Source: Lysobacterales bacterium (GTDB lineage: Bacteria; Pseudomonadota; Gammaproteobacteria; Xanthomonadales; SZUA-5). Taken from it: a stretch of DNA of 64,000 nucleotides. This document shows positions 10,101 through 18,185 of the stretch, piece by piece. The position numbers and the translations under genes were made by a program. Below the pieces are notes generated by a model. The model searched no databases and had not been told where the DNA came from. It was given only the letters and a program-made list of their open reading frames with translations. Within the stretch, counting starts at the first letter, position 1. Every line of letters begins with the position of its first letter. The stretch spans positions 21,011 through 85,010 of the forward strand of contig JALHRS010000004.1 of the NCBI GenBank assembly GCA_022841325.1. The letters run 5' to 3'.

Positions 10101-11428
10101 GTGGCAGCTGCACCGAGGGCAATGACGACGGCTTGTTCGTGCGCACGGCGTCCGGCGCACCACTGGTGCTGGTCCGAGCCAATGTCAGCCAGCGGGACGC
10201 GCTGGCGGTGGCTGTGGATCGCGGCAATCCGGCACAGGCATTCGCGCTGTTGTCTGATCCGGTGCTGCCCGGCGTACTGCTGCGCACCACCAACACTGGC
10301 GCCAGCTGGGAAGACATCAGCGGTGATCTTCCGGCCAGCGCCGCCGACATCCACAGCCTGCGCCACATCGAAGCGCCAGCCGGCGATGCGCTGGTCATCG
10401 GCACCAACAACGGCGTCTATATCGCGGCCGAGTCCCAGGCCTATCGCAGCTGGACCCGTCTGGGCGAGGGCTTGCCGACTGCGCTGGTGTCCGATCTGGA
10501 CTACGACCCGGTGCGCAATGTGCTGATCGCCGGCACCCTGGGTCGCGGCTCGCACAAGCTGGCGCTGCCCAGGCTGAAGGCCAACCCGGGCTGGAGCGGC
10601 GTCTGGTACGACCCGGCTTTCGATGGCCAGGGCTTCCAGTTCGACGTCATTCCCGAATCGGAAACGCTGGTCGTGGCCTGGTACACCCACACGCCCGATC
10701 CGCTGCCGCGCAATCGCAACAACCTGACCTGGTTCACCGGTGCCGGTGTGCTCGCCAATGGGGTCGCCAACGTCAGTCTGGTCCGCAGTCGTGGCACCTT
10801 CGATGCGCCGACCAACTTCCTCGAACAGGCCGGCAATCTGCGCGTGCGCTTCGTCGACTGCCGCCATGCGCTGCTCGAATACGACCTCAATGTCGGTGGC
10901 AACATCCTGCAGGGCAGCACCAGCCTGCAGCGCCTGAGTTCGGATGCCGTATGCGAGTCCTATCGCACGCTCGGCGACGCCGCGATCAGCACGCTGCCAG
11001 CGCCGGCTGCGGCCAACCGTTTCCAGTACGGCATGACCGGTACCTGGTACAACCCGGCCACCGATGGCCAGGGCATGCTGCTTGAGTACTACCCGCAGGA
11101 GCAGCTGCTGCTCGCCGGCTGGTACACCTACGATTTCACCGACACCAGCCCGCAAGGCGCACAACCGCCGCTATGGATGACGGCCCTCGGCCCCGTCAAT
11201 GGCAACACCGCCACCCTGCAGGTCACGCTGACCCGCGGCGGCGGCTTCGTGGCGCCGACACCGGTCACCTCCACCAATATCGGCACGCTGACCATCAATG
11301 CCAGCGATTGCACCCATGTCACGGCCAGCTACTCGTTGACCATCAATGGCCAGCTGCGCACCGGCCAGTTTCCGATGCAGCGGCTGACCTCTTCGGCGCT
11401 GTGCCGGCAGCCGGTGGCGGCGCCGTAG
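7151..11428 (+). CDS. Giant exported protein: N-terminal beta domain, BNR/sortilin-like propeller, two GxWYDP domains
   Basis: The gene starts with GTG and encodes 1425 residues. A signal peptide ends near TASA-QQA (about residue 27). Residues about 30-155 form a beta-sandwich-type domain (NDAFAAAITLSG, then FDTVLAVYTGN and VAGTSYRIAVDGF). Two to three immunoglobulin-like repeats follow (CTATPSAGASYTLSF, CSVTPSVGNSYALIY). Residues about 420-1140 form a BNR/VPS10-type propeller with Asp-box-like motifs: RSADGGNNW, RSTDGGASW, SSDSGANW, TTNTGASW. The C-terminus carries two copies of a domain beginning GVWYDPAFDGQG (about residue 1150) and GTWYNPATDGQG (about 1297). The same domain ends the protein at 30014-34327. 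It is probably secreted or surface-exposed. Propellers of this type occur in glycan-active and adhesive proteins; no catalytic residues can be assigned. Confidence 0.85.
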   Translation: MKGITTTRLIHSLLTVLLMAFAGTASAQQANDAFAAAITLSGNATQSTGSNVGATAEPGEPVHAGVGGGASVWWQWTASANVTTTIDTFGSNFDTVLAVYTGNAVNALTQIGSNDDAGSGLQSQVRFTAVAGTSYRIAVDGFATARGNIVLNLLAADPAPMLSSNPAGGATVLLPGGALGSTSVRVIDLIASGGSGASSVALACVSSGGVLIGPAGATPGGTSVNQTINAGAQPLDLAVAAVLTDAQQTLANAVVCTATPSAGASYTLSFTVQRPAALAANAPPLISGVPPSGSTLHLRAAALGGLATGRLDLRLEPGLGSGTAVVACSGDAGLQIAAAGLPPAPGQFAQTVPANGPVVDVSLGAPTVQIPYNLSLICSVTPSVGNSYALIYTVNVPAGLVPGSQTWVPIGPGPVADGQSEGITGPPANAVSGAVQVVLPHPTNADILYVGSVNGGVWRTDNAQAASPNWRPLTDQQTSLSIGALVFDASDANTLVAGIGRFSSFGRTGGALIGLLRSADGGNNWRPLASSMSGRNISGLAANGSTIVAASNGSSSGLCADRGLFRSTDAGVSFTQITAAQGFAPGLVTALTSDQTTPQTLYAHLDGANDCAAQASANGIYRSTDGGASWQKVGSPEMNTLMSTSGKVVRVHASGGRVAVGVSDGQLRGVWYSSDSGANWTLIGFPQTFEGSDAVGIHPGGQGRLHFSLALDRGNPNLIYVGGDRQPGDFPNSLGAEDFSGRLFRGDGTAPGGNWTSLTHSGTSNNSAPHADSRSLAMDAAGRLIEGDDGGVYARLQPASGAGSWISLNGDLQVTEQHNVAFDRVAGVALSGSQDNGSMRQLGSALRDWVVISGGDGGDVAVDALQRAEAGAAISYTSSQFLGAFSRREYSAANAALTLSFPELIGTDGSAGPSGQFVTPIASNQIAGNRLVIGGSDALYESFDSGDTVARIADGLRARSPLGAGSIAYGADGNADILYVAGCRGSCTEGNDDGLFVRTASGAPLVLVRANVSQRDALAVAVDRGNPAQAFALLSDPVLPGVLLRTTNTGASWEDISGDLPASAADIHSLRHIEAPAGDALVIGTNNGVYIAAESQAYRSWTRLGEGLPTALVSDLDYDPVRNVLIAGTLGRGSHKLALPRLKANPGWSGVWYDPAFDGQGFQFDVIPESETLVVAWYTHTPDPLPRNRNNLTWFTGAGVLANGVANVSLVRSRGTFDAPTNFLEQAGNLRVRFVDCRHALLEYDLNVGGNILQGSTSLQRLSSDAVCESYRTLGDAAISTLPAPAAANRFQYGMTGTWYNPATDGQGMLLEYYPQEQLLLAGWYTYDFTDTSPQGAQPPLWMTALGPVNGNTATLQVTLTRGGGFVAPTPVTSTNIGTLTINASDCTHVTASYSLTINGQLRTGQFPMQRLTSSALCRQPVAAP

Positions 11429-11485
11429 GCCGATACTCCACGCTGAGTCGCGACCGCTATCGCGACTCAGCGTGAGGTCGGCTAC
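11426..11485. terminator. Large palindrome between convergent genes
   Basis: Perfect 15-base arms CACGCTGAGTCGCGA (11439-11453) and their complement (11460-11474) enclose a 6-base loop. Outer partial pairing (GTAGGCCGA with TCGGCTAC) extends the stem. It lies between the stop of the plus-strand gene at 11428 and the stop of the minus-strand gene at 11498, where a bidirectional terminator would be expected. There is no T tract, so it could equally be a REP-like element. Confidence 0.55.
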
Positions 11486-11497
11486 GCCCGAGTTGGA

Positions 11498-12889
11498 CTA
11501 TCGGGCCCAATCCCGATCGGCGCCGCTGGGCGACACGAATTCCACCACCAGATTGGTTTCCGGCGGACAGGCGTAGTCGCTGCCGGCATCGCCGTAGGCG
11601 AAGCCGTAGACATTCTGGAACGCCGCGGACGACTGGATATTGGTGTTGTAGCTGGAGGTGTTGGCGCCGATGGCGCCAGCGGCCACCACGCAGGTGGCGG
11701 GCGTGTCGTAGGCGCCGGAACAGCAGAACTGCTGGGCCTCGGTGGAGTTGACGCCCAGATTGGCGGTGGCATAGGCGCAGGGGCTCATGCAGCCTTCGAA
11801 GTCACCGGAAGCCGCGGTCTTGACCAGATTCCACGGCGTGCCGCCGCTATGGCCCGTGGGCAGTTGTGAACTGCTGGCGCACAGCGTTTGCAGGGCACTG
11901 GCGCTGCCCGGCTGCACCTGGGCTAAGGGGCTTTGCGCACTGTAGCTGCCAGCGCCCAGCACGTTCGAGTTTTCGGGAGGCACGGTGTAGGTGCAGATGG
12001 TGGGCGAGGCCGGATACAGTTTCACGCCCACGCTGTAGCCGTCCACGGCCGATACATCGACATTGCTGGCGCCATCGGGCACTGAATTGCTGACCGCCAG
12101 GATGGTCGGTTCGATCTTGGTGGCGTAGGGTGACTGACCGGGAAAATAGCCGCCCGTACACACCCAATGCTGCGGCGGCGAGGGCGTGTTGGAACACTGG
12201 GCGATGGTTGGCGGCGTCGCGCAGTCCGCTGCCGTGGTCGCCGTGCAATAGCTCGACAGATAGAAGGCCGCCGAATTCAGGCCGCTCAGGCCCACGGTGA
12301 CGACATGCGATTGCCCAGCGGCGATGCTCGCCAGTATCGGCGTGTTCTGGCACGAGGGCGCCGAGTTGGTCGCATTGCCAGGATTGCAGGACTCACCGAT
12401 CTGGATCACCGGGTACGGGGTGTTGTTGGTGAAGGTCAGCGTGCGCTGGCTGTAGTCGGTGGCGACCGGATCCGAGGGTGCGGCAGCGGCAGCGGGCCAC
12501 GCCGTGGCCGCCATGACCAGCGTGTAGACATTCGATTGCGCGCCGTTCTGCGACACTGGCGGATTGATCACCGCGCCGGGACAGGTCGTCGTGGCGCTGT
12601 CCACCGCGCCGGCCTTGAGGCCGATCGAACAGGAAAACCAGTCGTCCGCGACCTGGTAGTACAGCTGATAGCTGCCCGAGGTGCTGGCGGGGTCATAGAC
12701 GCCCACGAACTCCTGCAGCGAAACGCTGGGGATGAATCCGACCTGGGAACCGCCGCTGTAGACGTATACCGGCAAGGAAATCGCCGATCCGGGCAGTTGC
12801 CACATCAGATAACTCGGTGCCGAGGCCAGTCCGCTGGTGCACAGACCCAAGCCCAGGATTGCGCAGCACTTCCAGGCGGTGATTCTCAT
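11498..12889 (-). CDS. Exported thaumatin-like protein
   Basis: This 463-residue protein has an N-terminal signal peptide (CCAILGLGLCTSGLASA). The C-terminal third resembles the thaumatin / beta-1,3-glucanase-binding fold. The sequence QFCCSGAYDTPATC is followed about 30 residues later by YGFAYGDAGSDYAC and a final hydrophobic beta strand, in the order of the Cys-rich and AYDD segments of thaumatin-like proteins. The N-terminal part has the matching TLTFTNNTPYPVIQIG strand and several further cysteines. Known members bind or cleave beta-glucans or act against fungi; the activity here is inferred. It converges with the giant gene ending at 11428 and diverges from the DUF4105 gene. The final Cys-Pro typical of plant members is absent. 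Confidence 0.65.
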   Translation of the reverse strand: MRITAWKCCAILGLGLCTSGLASAPSYLMWQLPGSAISLPVYVYSGGSQVGFIPSVSLQEFVGVYDPASTSGSYQLYYQVADDWFSCSIGLKAGAVDSATTTCPGAVINPPVSQNGAQSNVYTLVMAATAWPAAAAAPSDPVATDYSQRTLTFTNNTPYPVIQIGESCNPGNATNSAPSCQNTPILASIAAGQSHVVTVGLSGLNSAAFYLSSYCTATTAADCATPPTIAQCSNTPSPPQHWVCTGGYFPGQSPYATKIEPTILAVSNSVPDGASNVDVSAVDGYSVGVKLYPASPTICTYTVPPENSNVLGAGSYSAQSPLAQVQPGSASALQTLCASSSQLPTGHSGGTPWNLVKTAASGDFEGCMSPCAYATANLGVNSTEAQQFCCSGAYDTPATCVVAAGAIGANTSSYNTNIQSSAAFQNVYGFAYGDAGSDYACPPETNLVVEFVSPSGADRDWAR

Positions 12890-13021
12890 CGTCTTCCCCC
12901 ATCCGTATTGTCCTCATCTAGATGTCACCAACGCGAAGGAACTCTCAGCTTCGGTCGTGAATCAGTGGCGGCCAGAACTGCGGCCATGGATCAGACGCAC
13001 ATTCGCGCTAGGATTCGACCC

Positions 13022-13873
13022 ATGAATACCCAAGGATCACGGCGCTTCCGCTGGACGCGCCTGTCCATACTCGTGCTGGCTGCGATGGCTATGGCCTGGC
13101 TGGCGCTGCTGCTGCTGGTGCAGCCATCCAACCAGCGCGAGTGGTCACCCGATCAGGCGCAGCTGGCCACCGCCGAGATCGACGGCGACTCGCTGACCAT
13201 CCGCAATGTGCGCAACGCCCGCTACCACTCGACCAGCCAGTACGTGGTGTTCTGGGAACAGCGCCACTACGATCTCAAGCGACTGGACTCGGTCTGGTTT
13301 GTGGTCGAGCCCTTCAGCGACTGGCGTGGGCCGGCACATACCTTTCTCAGCTTCGGATTCGACGATGGCCAGTACCTGGCGATCTCGGTCGAGATCCGCA
13401 AGGAGCTGGGTGAGTCCTTCTCGCCCTGGCTGGGGCTGCTGCGCCAGTTCGAGCTGACCTATACCGTCGGCGACGAGCGTGATCTGATCGGCCTGCGCGC
13501 CATCCACCGGCGCGACCCGGTCCATCTGTATCCGATGCGTGCCAGCGCGGAACACCGGCGCGCGCTGCTGCTGGACATGCTGCAACGTGCCAACGCCCTG
13601 GCCGCGCAGCCGGAGTTCTACAACACCCTGACCAACACCTGCACCAGCAATATCGTCGACCACATCGAAAAGATCGCGCCCGGCAGCATGCCCTTCAGCC
13701 TGAAGACCCTGCTGCCCGCCTACGCCGACGACCTGGCCTTCGACCTCGGCCTGATCGACACCGCGCTCCCCCGCGAGCAGTACCGCGAGGCCTACCGCAT
13801 CGACGATCTGGCCATCGCCCATGGTGATGGCGAGGGATTCTCGGCGGCGATCCGGGCGCGGATGAGCAGGTAG
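13022..13873 (+). CDS. DUF4105 family membrane-anchored protein
   Basis: This 283-residue protein has an N-terminal membrane anchor (RLSILVLAAMAMAWLALLLL, about residues 14-34) and a periplasmic domain typical of DUF4105. Landmarks are VRNARYHSTSQYVVFWEQRHYDL, in which the YDL and following VWFVVEPF are characteristic, then HTFLSFGFDDGQYLAISVEI and YNTLTNTCTSNIVDHIEK. The conserved His, Asp and Cys positions suggest an NlpC/P60-like or related hydrolase fold; this is family-level inference. The start at 13022 is preceded by AGGA at a suitable distance; an in-frame ATG at 12986 would add 12 residues. The gene is divergent from the thaumatin-like gene, with 132 bp between them. Confidence 0.85.
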   Translation: MNTQGSRRFRWTRLSILVLAAMAMAWLALLLLVQPSNQREWSPDQAQLATAEIDGDSLTIRNVRNARYHSTSQYVVFWEQRHYDLKRLDSVWFVVEPFSDWRGPAHTFLSFGFDDGQYLAISVEIRKELGESFSPWLGLLRQFELTYTVGDERDLIGLRAIHRRDPVHLYPMRASAEHRRALLLDMLQRANALAAQPEFYNTLTNTCTSNIVDHIEKIAPGSMPFSLKTLLPAYADDLAFDLGLIDTALPREQYREAYRIDDLAIAHGDGEGFSAAIRARMSR

Positions 13874-13951
13874 CGACCTGCCCCGATTACCACGCTGACG
13901 TGGTGGAACTATCCAGCTCTCGTGCGATCCTACACTGTGACCAATCGCCAA

Positions 13952-16900
13952 ATGGGTGCGCGCGTGAGAACTTCTCCAGGCAGTTTGTTGTTGCTGCTGG
14001 CAATCAGCGTGCAGTCCTGGGCAGCCCCGCCGAATGCGAATCAGCGCGATCTGTCGGCCGTTCTCGATGCCGAAGGGCGTGTGCAGATGGGCGCCGGGCA
14101 GGGCAGTTTCAACGCCAGTGGCTATGAGTTGATCTCAAAGCCCGGAGAGCCGCCGCAATTTGCGCCGGTGCCGAGCGCTGCCGAGAAGTACTTTGGTGTG
14201 GGCTATGGCTGCAATGCCGAGGTCTCCGACATGGCCCAAGGCGCCGACCGGCGCATTTATCTGGTCGGCGCATTTACCTACTGTGGCGACGCCGTGACCC
14301 GCCATGTCGCGGTCTACGATCCGCGCAGCGGTCGGTTCTCGGCCCTCGGTGACGGCGTGAATGGCCCGGCCGCGCGCATTTCGATCTCCGGCAACGATGT
14401 CTATATCTCGGGCAGCTTTTCGCAGGCGGGTGGCGCGCCGGCGCTCCGTCTGGCGCGCTGGGACGGCCAGCGCTGGAGCGGTCTTGGAAACATCAGCTAT
14501 CCAGGTGCGGCCCTGGCCGCAGTGCCGGGCGGGGTATACGTGGCCGCTGCGTTCACCGACATCGACGGCCTCGTCGTCAACAACATCGCCTACTGGAAAA
14601 AGGACGGTGGCCAGTGGCAGGCACTCGGCAGTGGCGATGCCGTCGGCACCGATGGCCCGGTCCGGGCACTGGTCGTCGGCAGCGATGGTCTGTATGTGGG
14701 CGGGCGCCTGAATCTGGCCGGCGGAACCACAGTGAATTCCATCGCCCGCTGGGACGGCCAACGCTGGTTCGATGTCGGGGGCGGATTGATCCCCCCAGGC
14801 ATCTTTGACGAGCCGGTGATCGCCATGGCTGCCCAGGGTCGCGATGTCTACGTCACCGGCTTCTACACCCTGGCGAACAATTCGGCGGTCCGCAATATCG
14901 CGCGCTGGGACGGGCAGGCCTGGCACGCCGTGGGTGATCCCGCCCAGATCACCTCGCGAGGCTTCCGCCTGGTGGTTTCGGGCCGTGAGATCTTCGCCAC
15001 CGGCCTGCTCGACGGGCAGATCGCGCACTTCGACGGCAGTGTCTGGAGCCAGTTCGCGGACTATGGTGCCTCCGGCCTTTCCCCCGGGGGCGTGGGGGAG
15101 CTGCTGGTGGCGGATTCCAGCCTCTACCTCGGCGGCTATTTCTACGCCGCCGGAGGCATCTACGCCGAGAACATCGCCCGCTGGAACGGCGCCGCCTACA
15201 GCGCGCTCAGCCAGGGCGCGCCGCGGGTGGCCAACGGCGCCATCAGTGTCGTATCGGTGACCGGCGGCAAGGTCTACATCGGCGGAAGATTCACCGAGGT
15301 CGACGGCGTTCCAGCCATCGGCATCGCCCGCTGGAACGGCTCGCGCTGGTCGGCGGTGGGTTCCGGACTGGATTTCGGCGACACCTTCCACCTCATCGAT
15401 GCCATCGCCGAATATGCCGGGCAGCTGTATGTGGCCGGCCAATTCACGCTGGTGGACGGGCTGACGGTCAACAACATCGTGCGCTGGGATGGGGTGCGCT
15501 GGCAGACCGTCGGCAGCGGTGCCGATTCGGGTACCAATGCGCCGGTCAAGGCATTGGCCGAATACGCCGGCGAGCTCTACGTCGCCGGCGCCTTCACCCG
15601 CGCCGGATCCACGTCCGCGCGCGGCATCGCGCGCTGGAACGGCCAGCGCTGGGAGGCTCTGGGCACAGGAATCAACATGCCGGACAACGGCTATGTTTCG
15701 GCTCTGGTGCCGATGGCGGCGGGGCTGATGGTGTCCGGCTCGTTCACCCTGGCGGGTGGCCAGTGGGCGCGCTACGTGGCGCGCTGGGATGGCAGTGCAT
15801 GGTCCGGGATCGAGCCGATCAACGAGCTCGGACTGTTCTCGGCCCCATTGCTCGCTTCGTCGGGAACCGATCTGGTGCTGGCGGGTTCACGGGTCAACGT
15901 CAACGGCTACGCCTACGAGGTCACCCGCTGGAACGGGGTAAACCTCACGCCAGTCGGCGCCTTGCCGATCCTCGATATCTCCCTCGGAATTCGCGCGCTG
16001 GCGGCTGCGGGGCCCGACATCTATCTGCGCGGCGACAGCGCCGGCGGACGCTTCGGAGTCTGCTGCACGACCGCCCACTGGGACGGCAGCAGTTGGACGC
16101 CTTTCTACGATCCATCGCCGCGAGCCGCGCAGGCCAGCGAGCGCATCCCGCTGGCGATGGACGGCGACGTGCTCTCGGTCAACGCCTACGATCTGCGCGC
16201 CAGCGCCTTGCCGACACGAATCAGCCAGCCGGCCACCGGTGGCGATGCCAATGGCGCCAGCGGACAGGTGGCACTGTCGGCCGATGGCCTGCGTGCGGTC
16301 TATCGATCAGACGCCAGCAATCTGGCGGGCGGCGCGGGCGGCGTGTTCCTGCGCGATCGGGTCAGCGGCATCCAGACCCGGCTGTCGACCGCGATCGAGG
16401 CGCTGGAACCTGGATTGCAGCAGAGCCATGGCAGTCCGGCGATCTCCGCCGATGGCCAGGTCACAGCCCTCGCCGGAAGCGCCGGGCAGCTGTACCGGAT
16501 CAGCCATGGACTGGCCGAAATCGCCAGTCGCGCCATCGATGGCAGCGGCGGCAACGGTGCCAGCAGCAATCCCCGGCTGAATGCCGATGGCAGGCGCCTG
16601 GTCTTCGATTCACGGGCGAGCAATCTGGTGGCGGACGACGGCAACGGCTCACTGTCCGATGTATTCCTGCGCGATTTCGCGGAGGCCAGAACGACCTTGA
16701 TCTCGCGAACGGCGAACGGCAGTCCCGGCAACGGACCCAGCACTGCCGCGGACGCTTCCGATGACGGCTCGCGCGTGGTTTTCGTCACCAGCGCCAGCAA
16801 TCTGAGCGGGGTCAGTGGCAGCGCCAGCCAGATCGTTCTCAGCCAGGTCGGCAGCAATGGCCGCGAGCTACGATTGATCAGCCGCAATCCGTTGACCGGC

Positions 16901-18175
16901 GAGCCCGGCAATGGTTCCAGCCGCGATGTCCGGCTCACGCCGGACGGGCGCTTCGGCGTGTTCGTGTCAGCGGCGAGCAATCTGGTGGCCGGGGACAGCA
17001 ATGGTGTCGACGACGTGTTTCTCTTCGGCTTCGACGAGCGTGGCTCGGTGAGCCTGCGGCGGCTGTCCGTGGGTCCCCAGGGCAATCAGGCCAACGCTGC
17101 CAGCGCCATGCCGAGCATCAGCAATGACGGTAGCTACATTGCCTTTGCCAGCGACGCCAGCAATCTGGTTCTGGTCGATCGTAACCAGCAACGCGATGTG
17201 TTCGTCAAGAATGTCGCGACCGGTGAGGTGCTGCGGATGTCCGCCAGCGTGGATGGCCAGGTACCTGTGGCGACCAGCGAGGCGCCCTGGATTGCCGGCG
17301 ACGCCGGCAGCGTGGCCTTTGTTTCCGCGGCGGCGAACCTGGTGGCGGGCGATGGCAACGGGCTCGCCGACGTGTTCTCGGCCTCGCTGCGCCGGACCGT
17401 GGTCGAAGCCCCGGGGACCGGGGTCGATGAGCCCGGTGTGGCCCATCTGCCCTTGCCGGCACCGGTGCCGGCCTTCGCCAACTGTCCGGCCGGATTCTTC
17501 ATCGCCACCGTCGATGATGGCTCCGGCGTCGGCCTGACGCCCGGACTATTCGGCATGGAACTGCTGCTCGATCCAGGCGGCAGCCAGCGCCTGGAGGGCG
17601 GCCTGAATTTCGGCGGCCTGATCGACAAGTCGCAGGAGGGCTTTGCCGGCTTCAACATCCAGAATGCCGCCAACGAATCGCAGAAGCTGACGATCCGCCT
17701 GAGCGGTTACGCATTCGCCGGCAGCGGCGGCAGTTTGCCGGTCAAGGTTCAGGTCCTTCGCCAACCCGCGGCCGGTGTCAATGAACGGGTCTACGAACGC
17801 AGCACCTCGATCTCCACCAGTGCGCCGCTCATTGATGAACTGGTGATTGAGCCCGGCTTCCACGTGGTCACGGTGTTGCCCGATGAAACCGCAGCCGGCG
17901 AGCCGGGTGGGGCCGCCGAGGGTCAGATCTTCTTCGAGCTGGGTACGCGCTATGTGGATCGAATCGGTGGCGGCTTCTTCGGCGGTGTGGTGGTCGGCGG
18001 CTATCACGCCAGCCACCCGAACAACGATGTCTCGGGATTTGCGGCCTTCTGCCTGGCCACCCCGCACAGCGCCACGGTGCGCACCTTGAGCACACCGAGC
18101 TATGGCATCAGCGCTGCCCGCGATCTGCGTTTGAAACTGCTGGACTACCAGCGCAACGAGATTCTGGTGCGCTAG
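13952..18175 (+). CDS. Giant exported protein: ARWDG repeats, PD40-like propeller, novel C-terminal domain
   Basis: The gene encodes about 1407 residues. The start is uncertain: GTG 13922, ATG 13952 or GTG 13964 all precede the signal peptide SLLLLLAISVQSWAAPP. The N-terminal half holds about eleven repeats of about 50 residues built on 'NIARWDGQ.W..VG' and 'D(V/L)Y(V/I)xGxF...G'. The same module opens the protein at 30014-34327. The middle (about residues 765-1150) has WD40/PD40-like blades with the recurring phrase ASNLV..D.NG..DVFLRD. The last 249 residues (17427-18172) are the C-terminal module shared with the proteins at 20733 and 26154, with a Cys near its start (NCPAGFF) and one near its end (FAAFCLATPHS). 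It is probably secreted or surface-located. The stop codon is part of a palindrome shared with the convergent gene. Confidence 0.8.
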   Translation: MGARVRTSPGSLLLLLAISVQSWAAPPNANQRDLSAVLDAEGRVQMGAGQGSFNASGYELISKPGEPPQFAPVPSAAEKYFGVGYGCNAEVSDMAQGADRRIYLVGAFTYCGDAVTRHVAVYDPRSGRFSALGDGVNGPAARISISGNDVYISGSFSQAGGAPALRLARWDGQRWSGLGNISYPGAALAAVPGGVYVAAAFTDIDGLVVNNIAYWKKDGGQWQALGSGDAVGTDGPVRALVVGSDGLYVGGRLNLAGGTTVNSIARWDGQRWFDVGGGLIPPGIFDEPVIAMAAQGRDVYVTGFYTLANNSAVRNIARWDGQAWHAVGDPAQITSRGFRLVVSGREIFATGLLDGQIAHFDGSVWSQFADYGASGLSPGGVGELLVADSSLYLGGYFYAAGGIYAENIARWNGAAYSALSQGAPRVANGAISVVSVTGGKVYIGGRFTEVDGVPAIGIARWNGSRWSAVGSGLDFGDTFHLIDAIAEYAGQLYVAGQFTLVDGLTVNNIVRWDGVRWQTVGSGADSGTNAPVKALAEYAGELYVAGAFTRAGSTSARGIARWNGQRWEALGTGINMPDNGYVSALVPMAAGLMVSGSFTLAGGQWARYVARWDGSAWSGIEPINELGLFSAPLLASSGTDLVLAGSRVNVNGYAYEVTRWNGVNLTPVGALPILDISLGIRALAAAGPDIYLRGDSAGGRFGVCCTTAHWDGSSWTPFYDPSPRAAQASERIPLAMDGDVLSVNAYDLRASALPTRISQPATGGDANGASGQVALSADGLRAVYRSDASNLAGGAGGVFLRDRVSGIQTRLSTAIEALEPGLQQSHGSPAISADGQVTALAGSAGQLYRISHGLAEIASRAIDGSGGNGASSNPRLNADGRRLVFDSRASNLVADDGNGSLSDVFLRDFAEARTTLISRTANGSPGNGPSTAADASDDGSRVVFVTSASNLSGVSGSASQIVLSQVGSNGRELRLISRNPLTGEPGNGSSRDVRLTPDGRFGVFVSAASNLVAGDSNGVDDVFLFGFDERGSVSLRRLSVGPQGNQANAASAMPSISNDGSYIAFASDASNLVLVDRNQQRDVFVKNVATGEVLRMSASVDGQVPVATSEAPWIAGDAGSVAFVSAAANLVAGDGNGLADVFSASLRRTVVEAPGTGVDEPGVAHLPLPAPVPAFANCPAGFFIATVDDGSGVGLTPGLFGMELLLDPGGSQRLEGGLNFGGLIDKSQEGFAGFNIQNAANESQKLTIRLSGYAFAGSGGSLPVKVQVLRQPAAGVNERVYERSTSISTSAPLIDELVIEPGFHVVTVLPDETAAGEPGGAAEGQIFFELGTRYVDRIGGGFFGGVVVGGYHASHPNNDVSGFAAFCLATPHSATVRTLSTPSYGISAARDLRLKLLDYQRNEILVR

Positions 18176-18185
18176 GGATCCCTAG
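18172..18185. other. Palindrome containing two convergent stop codons
   Basis: CTAGGGATCCCTAG is a perfect 14-bp palindrome. It contains the TAG stop of the plus-strand gene (18173-18175) and, on the other strand, the TAG stop of the methyltransferase gene (18182-18184). Only six bases separate the two coding regions and no other terminator is visible. Confidence 0.6.
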
